64,000 bases of DNA from Nitrosomonas sp. (lineage in GTDB: Bacteria > Pseudomonadota > Gammaproteobacteria > Burkholderiales > Nitrosomonadaceae). Location: contig JAMWZR010000001.1 of NCBI GenBank assembly GCA_024282035.1, positions 124,001 through 188,000 of the forward strand, in the 5' to 3' direction. Shown here piece after piece: positions 54,915 through 62,367 of the stretch (positions are counted from its first letter, which is position 1; every line of letters begins with the position of its first letter). The notes beneath the pieces were generated by a model. That model was not told where the DNA came from and ran no database searches. It saw only the letters and a list, made by a program, of their open reading frames with translations. The position numbers and the translations under genes were made by a program.

Positions 54915-56318
54915 TCAGTGTCGCAATCCGCTGGGGATTTTGGCGGGCGCCTTCCGTTCTAGCGGTTGTGGATCAAGTACGGCCACCGTCAAGCTATCAT
55001 CATTGAAATACTTCTTGACCACATTGCGTACTTGCTCTGCTGTCACCGCTTTCAGTTTTTCCAATATGACATCAATGTCACGATGTGACAGACCCGTACT
55101 TTCCAACCTGCCGATTTGCATGGCTTGGGAAAAAATCGAATCACGCTGATATACATGTCCCGCTATAACCTGAGCCTTGACCCGGGCAAGCTCTTCTTCG
55201 GTAACGCCATGATTGATAATTCTGGCCATTTCGTTACGGAGAGCCTGCTCCAGATCGACAGCAGTTTTACCGGCGCTTGGCACGGCACTTAGAAAGAATA
55301 TGCCTGAGCCACGAGCCGTGGCGCTATAACCTGCACTGGCAGCACTGGCAATCCGACTTTCACGCACCAAAGACTTGTTGAGTCGAGCGGAGGCATTTCC
55401 ATCCAGAACACCTTCCAGAATCTCCAGTGCATAAGGCTCCCAGTCTGTGACCACATTCTGGATGGTGGGTGCATGGTACCCCATCATCACATAAGGCAAC
55501 TCCGCCGGCGCCTTGACTGTCATGCGTTTTATGCCGATTTGCGCAGGTTCGGTTTGCGGTTTGCGACCTTCGATAGGCAGTAGGTTACGCGCTGCCGGAA
55601 TTGCACCATAATTTTTTTGCGCCAACCTGAACACTTCTTTGGCGTCCACGTCACCAACGATTACCAGGACGGCATTGTTCGGTGCGTACCAGTGGTCATA
55701 CCAAGCCTTTGCATCCGCGACACGCATATTTTCCAGATCATTCATCCAACCGATGATCGGATTCTTGTAAGGATGCGATTGAAAAGCAACCGCCATCATC
55801 TTTTCATACAACAATGCGCGAGGCTGATCATCCGTACGCAATCTTCTTTCTTCCATGACTACCTTGATTTCTTTGGAAAACTCCTCCTCGGTCAAAATCA
55901 AGTTGTGCATCCTGTCGGCTTCCAGTTCCATTGCCATGGGTAAATGACGCTTATGCAATTGCTGGTAATAGGCCGTGTAGTCATAGCTGGTAAAAGCATT
56001 TTCCCGCCCCCCTGCAGCCGCGATCTTTTTGGAAAATTCACCATTGGGAACTTTTTCCGTACCCTTGAACATCATGTGCTCAAGCACATGCGCCACCCCG
56101 GTTACACCATTGACCTCGTCGATGCTGCCAGCCTTGTACCAGATTTGCGTTACTACAACCGGTGAGCGATGATCTTCCTTGACAATCAGCTTTAGGCCGT
56201 TGTCTAGCAAAAATTCATGTGTATTTGCGTGTGCAGAAATACTGATGCACCAACTCGCCAGGAATAGAGCGAAAAATGAAAAAATGCGTATTCCAGTCAT
56301 ACCGTAATCAGGTTTCAT
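54915..56318 (-). CDS. M16-family zinc protease (pitrilysin type)
   Basis: A 467-residue periplasmic protease. The N-terminus is a signal peptide (IRIFSFFALFLASWCISISAHA). The inverted zinc motif HVLEHMMFKGTEKVP provides HxxEH, with the distant Glu in RMHNLILTEEEF. The second half is the inactive-like domain (VIVGDVDAKEVFRLAQKNYG). In many proteobacteria two M16 genes lie side by side next to ftsY (a catalytic and an inactive partner); only the catalytic copy is here. It is divergent from ftsY. Confidence 0.9.
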   Translation of the reverse strand: MKPDYGMTGIRIFSFFALFLASWCISISAHANTHEFLLDNGLKLIVKEDHRSPVVVTQIWYKAGSIDEVNGVTGVAHVLEHMMFKGTEKVPNGEFSKKIAAAGGRENAFTSYDYTAYYQQLHKRHLPMAMELEADRMHNLILTEEEFSKEIKVVMEERRLRTDDQPRALLYEKMMAVAFQSHPYKNPIIGWMNDLENMRVADAKAWYDHWYAPNNAVLVIVGDVDAKEVFRLAQKNYGAIPAARNLLPIEGRKPQTEPAQIGIKRMTVKAPAELPYVMMGYHAPTIQNVVTDWEPYALEILEGVLDGNASARLNKSLVRESRIASAASAGYSATARGSGIFFLSAVPSAGKTAVDLEQALRNEMARIINHGVTEEELARVKAQVIAGHVYQRDSIFSQAMQIGRLESTGLSHRDIDVILEKLKAVTAEQVRNVVKKYFNDDSLTVAVLDPQPLERKAPAKIPSGLRH

Positions 56319-56534
56319 TTCAAAAAGTAAGTAAACAGAATAAAATTAGGCTTTGAGGACACTCCGGATAGACGGTAAGCAACGACCGGATAACACGAAA
56401 TTAGACGCAAAGCACATTGTCCATGGTGGGCAAGGAACGTGCAAGTCCGATTTCAACGTGGCATGATCGTTTCGAAACAGCCGTGCCAGAGCTTCCTTGA
56501 AATTTCCAATACCTATTTTGCAGAGCCTACCAGA

Positions 56535-57575
56535 ATGTTTAGTTTTTTTAAATCCAAAAAGAATACGGAAGAACCCAAACAACCCGACTCCGCTGAGGTA
56601 ACGCCCATTTCAGAAAGCGAGCCCGAAGCGCAACCCGAAGAATCCGTCAGTTTTGCCAGTAGACTCAAACAGGGTCTTGCACGCACGCGTCAGAATCTGG
56701 GACGGCAACTATCCAATTTATTTGGTGGCGGCAAAATCGATGAAGCGCTCTATGAAGAGCTGGAAACCATTTTGTTGACATCCGATGTTGGAGTCAATGC
56801 CACCCAGCAACTGCTCGAGGATTTGCGTAAACAGGTCAAACGCGACGCACTGACGGATTCCGCACAATTGAAGCAGGCACTCAAAGAAGCGCTTGTCACT
56901 ATGCTGGAGCCGCTGGCCCAACCCTTGGATACAACCACGCACAAGCCATTTGTCATCATGATTACGGGAGTCAACGGTGTTGGAAAAACCACTTCGATCG
57001 GCAAGCTTGCCAAGTATTTCCAAAGTCAAGGTCAATCGGTATTACTTGCTGCCGGTGATACTTTTCGTGCTGCAGCGCGCGAACAATTACTGGTGTGGGG
57101 TGAGCGCAACAATATTGCTGTCATAGCCCCAGATGCCGATCCCGAGAAAAAAAGTGATCCCGCAGCGGTGATTTTTGATGCAATCAATTCGGCCAAGGCG
57201 CGCGGCATTGACATCGTACTAGCTGATACCGCCGGGCGTTTAACCACACAGTTGCATCTGATGGAGGAAATCAAAAAGGTCAAGCGCGTCATAGCCAAAG
57301 CCATACCGGACGCGCCACATGAAGTATTGCTGGTGCTCGATGCCAATACGGGACAAAATACCATCACGCAGGTCAAGGCATTTGATGAAGCCCTGAATGT
57401 TACGGGCCTGATTCTGACCAAACTTGATGGTACCGCCAAAGGCGGCGTGGTTGCAGCTATCGCCGGACAATATCCGCAAGACCCACCGGCCCTGCGCTTC
57501 ATCGGTGTCGGTGAAGGCTTGAACGATTTAAGGCCTTTTGATGCGTGGGAGTTCGTCGATGCCATGTTTGACTGA
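56535..57575 (+). CDS. ftsY: Signal recognition particle receptor FtsY
   Basis: A 346-residue GTPase that receives SRP-bound ribosomes at the membrane. A short acidic A domain (residues 1-45) precedes the NG domain: GVNGVGKTTSIGKLAKYF (G1), DTFRAAAREQLLVWGERNN (G2/insertion), LADTAGRLTTQLHLMEEI (G3), TKLDGTAKGGVV (G4) and the closing GVGEGLNDLRPFDAWEFVDAMF. The ATG at MFSFFKSKK was chosen; upstream in-frame codons lack conservation. ftsE follows 27 bases later. Confidence 0.95.
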   Translation: MFSFFKSKKNTEEPKQPDSAEVTPISESEPEAQPEESVSFASRLKQGLARTRQNLGRQLSNLFGGGKIDEALYEELETILLTSDVGVNATQQLLEDLRKQVKRDALTDSAQLKQALKEALVTMLEPLAQPLDTTTHKPFVIMITGVNGVGKTTSIGKLAKYFQSQGQSVLLAAGDTFRAAAREQLLVWGERNNIAVIAPDADPEKKSDPAAVIFDAINSAKARGIDIVLADTAGRLTTQLHLMEEIKKVKRVIAKAIPDAPHEVLLVLDANTGQNTITQVKAFDEALNVTGLILTKLDGTAKGGVVAAIAGQYPQDPPALRFIGVGEGLNDLRPFDAWEFVDAMFD

Positions 57576-57602
57576 TTGGAATCCTTGAATTTCAATAAGC
57601 AT

Positions 57603-58256
57603 ATGATTACATTCAAAAATGTTTCCAAGCGTTATCCCGATGGGTATATGGCATTGAATAATATCGATCTTGAGGTCGCGGCGGGTGAAATGGTTTTTCT
57701 GACTGGACATTCTGGAGCCGGAAAAAGCACGCTGTTGAAGCTCATCGCTGCAATCGAGCGTCCGACTTCCGGTATGATTGCCATCAATGAACAAAACATC
57801 GCACAACTCAAACTCAGTGCTTTACCCTATCTGCGCCGCAAGATCGGTTTCATATTTCAGGATCACAAGCTGTTGTTTGATCGCAATGTCTACGAGAATG
57901 TACTACTCCCCTTGCAGATCAGTCATTTCGATAACAAGATGATCGCTAGCCGGGTGCGTGCGGCCTTGGACAAAGTTGGACTGTTGAAGAAGGAGAAAGC
58001 CATGCCTATTGCCTTATCCGGTGGTGAAAGACAACGGTTGTGCATTGCACGAGCCGTGGTGCATCGACCCAGTATATTGATCGCAGATGAACCGACCGGA
58101 AACCTGGATGTGGAATATGCTCGGGATATCATGGCAATGTTTACCTCATTCAATCAGGTAGGTGTAACCGTGCTGATTGCCACACATGATGCTTCATTGC
58201 TCGAAGACACCCAACACCGCATTCTGTCACTCAAACAAGGAAAGCTAGCCGCATGA
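57603..58256 (+). CDS. ftsE: Cell division ATP-binding protein FtsE
   Basis: A 217-residue ABC ATPase that with FtsX regulates peptidoglycan amidases at the septum. Walker A is GHSGAGKST, the signature LSGGERQRLCIARA, and Walker B ILIADEPTGNLD with the switch His in IATHDASLL. The start at MITFKNVSKRYPDG was chosen over an upstream codon. It overlaps ftsX by 4 bases. Confidence 0.95.
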   Translation: MITFKNVSKRYPDGYMALNNIDLEVAAGEMVFLTGHSGAGKSTLLKLIAAIERPTSGMIAINEQNIAQLKLSALPYLRRKIGFIFQDHKLLFDRNVYENVLLPLQISHFDNKMIASRVRAALDKVGLLKKEKAMPIALSGGERQRLCIARAVVHRPSILIADEPTGNLDVEYARDIMAMFTSFNQVGVTVLIATHDASLLEDTQHRILSLKQGKLAA

Positions 58257-59164
58257 TCAGTGCGTGGTTAACCCAACATGGTTTCGTTTTCTTGCATACG
58301 CTCAAGCGTCTGATTGCATCGCCTGTAACAAGTCTGCTCAGCATCAGCGTCATGGGCATTGCTCTGAGCCTACCAACAGGTGTCTATGTGCTGATGCAAA
58401 ATATTCAGAACTTATCTGGTCAGGCAGGCCATGCGCCACAAATGAGTTTGTTTCTTAGAAAGGACACGCAATCAGCAGATGTTCAGCAGGTTGAGCAACG
58501 CTTGGATAGGGATGTTCGTATCCTTGGACACCAATTCGTTTCCAAGGAAACTGCATTGCAGCAATTGCAACAAAGAAGCGGCTTCTCCAATGTTGCCTCC
58601 AGTCTTGAACGTAATCCGCTTCCGGATGCCTTTATCTTGCATTTGCAAAATGAGGGAGCAGAGTCCATGCGACAGTTGCAGACCGAGTTACAAAGTTGGC
58701 CAGAAATTGAATATGTGCAGTTTGATTCAGTTTGGATCGAGCGCTTGGATGCCTTTCTTAAACTGGGGCGTTTTGCAGTTTTGCTGTTGGCAACTATACT
58801 AAGCATCGCCATTATCGCTATCATGTTCAATACCATTCGTCTGCAAATTCTGACGAAGAGAGATGAAATCGAGATTTCTAAACTAATCGGTGCAACGGAT
58901 AGCTTCATTCGGAGACCATTTCTGTATTTTGGTGCCATCCAGGGATTGGCAGGTGGTGCAGCGGCATGGGTGATCATTGCTTATGCTCTATCCGCCGTTA
59001 ATCTGGAACTGGTTGAGTTGTCGAATTTATATGATATCCAGTTGCAAATGCAACTTCTTACTTTGGAAGATGGTGTCAGCCTGCTCATTTTTTCGACTTC
59101 GCTTGGTTGGTTAGGAGCACGACTTTCCGTTGCCAATCATTTATGGCAAATTGAGCCGCAATAG
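58253..59164 (+). CDS. ftsX: Cell division protein FtsX
   Basis: A 303-residue permease-like protein with one N-terminal helix (about 25-45), a periplasmic domain (about 50-165) and three C-terminal helices (about 175-295), the FtsX layout. FtsX relays FtsE ATP hydrolysis to the amidase activator EnvC or equivalent. LFLRKDTQSADVQQVEQRL and LTKRDEIEISKLIGATDSFIRRPFLYFGAIQGL are family signatures. Its start overlaps the stop of ftsE, and rpoH follows after 107 bases. Confidence 0.93.
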   Translation: MISAWLTQHGFVFLHTLKRLIASPVTSLLSISVMGIALSLPTGVYVLMQNIQNLSGQAGHAPQMSLFLRKDTQSADVQQVEQRLDRDVRILGHQFVSKETALQQLQQRSGFSNVASSLERNPLPDAFILHLQNEGAESMRQLQTELQSWPEIEYVQFDSVWIERLDAFLKLGRFAVLLLATILSIAIIAIMFNTIRLQILTKRDEIEISKLIGATDSFIRRPFLYFGAIQGLAGGAAAWVIIAYALSAVNLELVELSNLYDIQLQMQLLTLEDGVSLLIFSTSLGWLGARLSVANHLWQIEPQ

Positions 59165-59196
59165 TGATTTCAGTCATTTCGAAACTTTTTAAAAAG

Positions 59197-59226
59197 CTGG
59201 CACTCTCATAAAGCGAGTGCTAGAAT
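59197..59226 (+). promoter_or_regulatory. rpoH promoter overlapped by a CIRCE element (HrcA site)
   Basis: The repeat GGCACTC-N9-GAGTGCTAG (59199-59223) matches the CIRCE consensus TTAGCACTC-N9-GAGTGCTAA except for a few outer bases, and the 6-base inner arms and the 9-base spacer are exact. CTGGCA (59197-59202) and TAGAAT (59221-59226) with an 18-base spacer form a likely sigma70 promoter lying right on it. HrcA binding would therefore block rpoH transcription. The hrcA gene itself is not in this window. Confidence 0.7.
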
Positions 59227-59271
59227 AGCTCGAAGAAAAATTGAGATTCAACTTTTCAGGAGATTATTACA

Positions 59272-60123
59272 ATGACGAATGCTTTGGCTCTACCTGCTTT
59301 GGGAGGAAGTTTGGAAAGTTATATTCAGTCAGCTAATTCTTTCCCCATTCTCTCTCAAGAAGAAGAAACTAATTTGGCACGACGCCTGTGGAATTATGGT
59401 GATCTTGAGGCAGCACAGCAGTTGATTCTTTCGCATTTGAGATTTGTCGTTGCCATAGCACGCGGTTACAAGGGATATGGTTTGCCCCAAGCCGATCTGA
59501 TTCAAGAAGGAAATATCGGATTGATGAAAGCCGTCAAACGCTTTGATCCTGAACGTGGTGTGAGATTGGTATCCTTTGCTGTTCACTGGATCAAGGCGGA
59601 AATTCATGAATTTATCATGCGTAACTGGCGATTGGTCAAAATTGCTACGACCAAGCAACAACGAAAATTGTTCTTTAATCTCCGCAGTATGAAACAGGGG
59701 TTGGATACAATGAATCCACAAGAAGTTGATGCCATAGCTACTCAACTGGGTGTCAAATCGGAAGAAGTCATCGAAATGGAAAAGCGCTTCAGTGGTTCGG
59801 ATGTCTCACTTGAGCCCGTATCGGATGATGATGAAGACGATATGTATAGTCCAATCAATTATCTTACTGATGGTGCGGAACCATCACAAATCCTGGAGCG
59901 CGAACAGATTGTCCATATGCGAGAGAACGGATTGCAGCAGTCTCTGGATTGTTTGGATGATCGCAGCCGACATATCATAGAAGCTCGCTGGTTAAGAGAA
60001 AAAGATACAGCAACACTGCATGATCTGGCCGAGGAGCTGGGTGTATCTGCAGAAAGAGTTCGGCAAATAGAGGCCAAGGCGTTGCAAAAAATGCGCGGCA
60101 CCATGGAAGTAGGCACTAAGTAA
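59272..60123 (+). CDS. rpoH: RNA polymerase sigma factor RpoH (sigma32)
   Basis: A 283-residue heat-shock sigma factor. Region 2 reads LSHLRFVVAIARGYKGYGLPQADLIQEGNIGLMKAVKRFDPERGVRLVSFAVHWIKAEIHEFIMRNWRLVKIATTKQQRKLFFNLR (the last part is the RpoH box QRKLFFNLR). Region 4 has ELGVSAERVRQIEAKALQKMR. AGGAGAT precedes the ATG. The promoter carries a CIRCE element, and a hairpin follows the stop. It is the natural end of the ftsY-ftsE-ftsX block but has its own promoter. Confidence 0.95.
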   Translation: MTNALALPALGGSLESYIQSANSFPILSQEEETNLARRLWNYGDLEAAQQLILSHLRFVVAIARGYKGYGLPQADLIQEGNIGLMKAVKRFDPERGVRLVSFAVHWIKAEIHEFIMRNWRLVKIATTKQQRKLFFNLRSMKQGLDTMNPQEVDAIATQLGVKSEEVIEMEKRFSGSDVSLEPVSDDDEDDMYSPINYLTDGAEPSQILEREQIVHMRENGLQQSLDCLDDRSRHIIEARWLREKDTATLHDLAEELGVSAERVRQIEAKALQKMRGTMEVGTK

Positions 60124-60135
60124 CAATTTTGTAAT

Positions 60136-60160
60136 TTGCGCCCGGTTAAGGCGCAATCAT
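60136..60160 (+). terminator. Probable terminator hairpin after rpoH
   Basis: TTGCGCC/GGCGCAA arms (60136-60142 and 60150-60156) with a 7-base loop, followed by TCATT. It lies 12 bases after the rpoH stop and 8 bases before tRNA-Ser. The T tract is short, so efficiency is uncertain. Confidence 0.5.
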
Positions 60161-60163
60161 TCT

Positions 60164-60256
60164 GGAGAGGTACCGAAGCGGTTATAACGGCGCTGACTCG
60201 AAATCAGTTGGTCAGGGTAACCTGGCACATGGGTTCGAATCCCATCCTCTCCGCCA
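60164..60256 (+). tRNA. tRNA-Ser (CGA anticodon)
   Basis: A 93-nt type II tRNA with encoded CCA. The acceptor GGAGAGG pairs with CCTCTCC, discriminator G; anticodon loop CTCGAAA gives CGA; a variable arm of serine type (TTGGTCAGGGTAACCTGG) and T loop TTCGAAT are present. It decodes UCG. Confidence 0.95.
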
Positions 60257-60372
60257 AATATCCAGTATTCATATCACTTTAATGCATATTGAATATCAAT
60301 CACCATCAATAATCCCATCAAAATAATTACATAAATAGCTAAAAATTTGGCAGTGAAAAATAAAAAGCTACC

Positions 60373-60399
60373 ATCATCAATCATAATTTGATTGATGAT
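60373..60399 (-). terminator. Hairpin downstream of the HU gene, possible terminator
   Basis: A perfect 11-base stem (60373-60383 and 60389-60399) with a 5-base loop. On the minus strand it is followed by a T-rich run (about 60355-60366) after a few bases, which fits termination of the HU transcript, but it lies 90 bases after that gene. Confidence 0.4.
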
Positions 60400-60489
60400 A
60401 CCGTTACCAGTTAAAAGGCTGGAGATAGGGTGTCAAAGTTGCATGAAAGCGGCAACCACCATCCTTATTGAATTCGGTTTTTAATCCGG

Positions 60490-60768
60490 TTATTTCTTGG
60501 CCACTGCACTTTTAAAAGTAGCACCTGCAGAGAATTTTGGTGCGATTGTTGCAGCAATCTGGAGTTTTTCACCTGTCTTGGGATTTTTACCTTCACGGGC
60601 AGCACGCTGAACTGTTTTAAAAGAACCAAAACCAGGCAACGTGACATCATCACCTTTAGCAACGGTTTCAACGATGGTATCAAGCACTGCATTCACGACA
60701 CGCGCTGCATCGGCTTTGGTTAAGTTGGTGCGGCTGGCGATCTGCTCGATCATTTCGGTTTTGTTCAT
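60490..60768 (-). CDS. hupB: HU-family DNA-binding protein
   Basis: A 92-residue histone-like protein that bends and compacts DNA. The sequence shows MNKTEMIEQIASRTNLTKADAARVVNAVLDTIVETVAKGDDVTLPGFGSFKTVQRAAREGKNPKTGE in pieces, with the arm motif and the GFGSF core intact. IHF-type residues are absent, so it is HU rather than IHF. The start is ATG with a promoter immediately upstream. It is the last intact gene before the decayed region. Confidence 0.92.
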   Translation of the reverse strand: MNKTEMIEQIASRTNLTKADAARVVNAVLDTIVETVAKGDDVTLPGFGSFKTVQRAAREGKNPKTGEKLQIAATIAPKFSAGATFKSAVAKK

Positions 60769-60801
60769 CGTATAAATTCTCCATTTGGTTAAAAGGCGTG
60801 C

Positions 60802-60831
60802 AGTATAGCTGGTTAGGCTATTTTAGAACAA
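60802..60831 (-). promoter_or_regulatory. hupB promoter
   Basis: On the minus strand: TTGTTC (60826-60831) as -35, an 18-base spacer and TATACT (60802-60807) as -10. It lies about 35 bases upstream of the hupB start, a typical sigma70 arrangement. Confidence 0.55.
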
Positions 60832-60907
60832 AACTGAGTATAAAATATTTGTCAGGAGCCTTTATGGCACCAATTGGGCTAAGATGTCACTTTGGTTTGG
60901 AGATAAT

Positions 60908-61102
60908 ATGCCCGTAAACGTGAAGCTATCAGAAAGCCTGGTCGCTCAGGCTAAGCGCTACGCGCAAACCCAGCATCGCTCGGTACCCAAGCAAATCGAA
61001 TATTGATCGTAGATTGGCAAGATCACTGGGGAAAATTCTGATTTACCGTTTAATATGATCCGCGACATACTGATCGCCGATCAAGAAGAATCACTCCTGT
61101 GA
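60908..61102 (+). pseudogene. Decayed ParD-like antitoxin gene
   Basis: From the ATG at 60908 the frame reads MPVNVKLSESLVAQAKRYAQ and continues TQHRSVPKQIEY, then a TGA (61004) and a TAG (61010), and resumes IGKITGENSDLPFNMIRDIL, IADQEESLL to a stop at 61100. The pattern is that of a ParD-like or RHH antitoxin (SVPKQIEYW), with the two stops interrupting an otherwise continuous protein. The stop overlaps the GTG of the following toxin-like gene, the usual coupled arrangement. Confidence 0.7.
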
Positions 61103-61382
61103 GTATCGATTCGAATGGGCGGCTATATGTCGCACCGACATTTGAGCGGGTTGTGAAGAAGCTGTATCCACAGAAAAAATCTGACCTTGACGAAGCAGTG
61201 CGCACCCTCGCGTCAGATCCTGAGTGCGGTGAAGCAAAAGTTGGCGATCTCTTTGGTATCCGAGTGTATAAGTTTCGTCTATCAAACCAGTTGTGTATGC
61301 TGGCTACCGTGTTCTTGATAAGGATAGTTTGAAGCTGCAGACGTTTGGGCCTCACGAGAATTTTTATCATAATCTTAGATAG
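61099..61382 (+). pseudogene. Frameshifted RelE/ParE-type toxin gene
   Basis: A GTG-initiated frame reads GRLYVAPTFERVVKKLYPQKKSDLDEAVRTLASDPECGEAKVGDLFGIRVYKFRLSNQLC in pieces, then shifts. In the neighbouring frame the protein continues as GYRVLDKDSLKLQTFGPHENFYHNLR to a stop at 61380. The join lies near 61300. With both reading frames combined it is a normal toxin of the RelE/ParE superfamily. The preceding antitoxin is also broken, so the module is inactive. Confidence 0.7.
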
Positions 61383-61435
61383 TGACGTCACGAAATATGG
61401 AATATGAGATTCTTGTAAAAACGAAGGGATTTTAT

Positions 61436-62090
61436 ATGGCACATTCGTGTCGCAGATACGACATATCAGACGCAGTTTGCTCACTGCTGGAGTTACATTT
61501 GCCAAAGCGCTTGAGGAGGATTAGCCAGAGAAAATCGTCAGTTCATATCCATGTTGTTTTTTTGATTATGCGCACGGGCCACCGTGGCAGGATTTACTAC
61601 CGGATTATGGTGATTGGAGCAATGCGCACCGCCGTTTTATTTGCACGGGTATGTGGTAAAGATTTATTGGAAACCCTGATTGACGACTCGGATTACGAAC
61701 GGATTATGATCGATGTCAGTCATGGCAAAGCTCACTCCCATGCCGCCGGGGCTACAGGCGGAAATCAACATGAGTCGCAAAAAAGAGGGCCCAACAGCAA
61801 AATACATCTGACAGTGGGTGCGCATTATTTGCTGGCTGATTGCGGTTATGACAGCAATGCGATTATTGAACAGGCAAGGGAGCAGAACATGAAAGCCGCA
61901 ATTCCTCCAAGGAGGAACCGCAGAACACAAAGGTTCTACGATAAAGAACTGTATAAATGCGGGCATCTTGACAGAAAATGTTTTTCTGCACCTCAAGAGT
62001 TGGCGCGATCGCCACAAGATACGCCAATAACACCACTTCTTTCCTTGCTGCAGCGCAAATCAGACGCATCGCCCTATGGATAAGTAACAA
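61436..62090 (+). mobile_element. Degraded IS5-family transposase remnant
   Basis: The longest frame carries scattered pieces of a DDE transposase of the IS5 group: RRYDISDAVCSLLELHLPKR, then an out-of-frame stretch (PPWQDLLPDYGDWSNAHRRF in another frame), LIDDSDYERIMIDVSHGKAH, KRGPNSKIHLTV, LLADCGYDSNAIIEQARE and NRRTQRFYDKELYK. Part of the catalytic core between HLTV and LLADCGYD is deleted. Several indels, near 61540-61680 and after 61960, show that it is dead. I did not find clear terminal inverted repeats. Confidence 0.75.
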
Positions 62091-62367
62091 GTATCTTGTA
62101 ACTACCCTATCTAGGCCACGCACTGCTACAATTTTTCATGATAGTACAGGCTAATGATTTTCTTGTTTCTTCGCAGCGTAGCTCCAGTTTCTGCAAATTT
62201 AATTAAAATCTGGCCAGACAAAGCAACTACGATGATCTATCTCGTATAGTAATCGAATTGATACTATCTGCGCGGAATATGAGCCACACATAAAAAATGC
62301 GATAAAGAAGAATCCGTATATTGTTTTATCTAAACGAAATGTTATCAGCGAGACGACTCGAAATATA
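62091..62367. other. Intergenic region before mutS
   Basis: About 280 bases with no coding potential. It begins at the IS remnant and must hold the mutS promoter. The candidate -10 elements are too many in this AT-rich stretch to select one. Confidence 0.4.
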
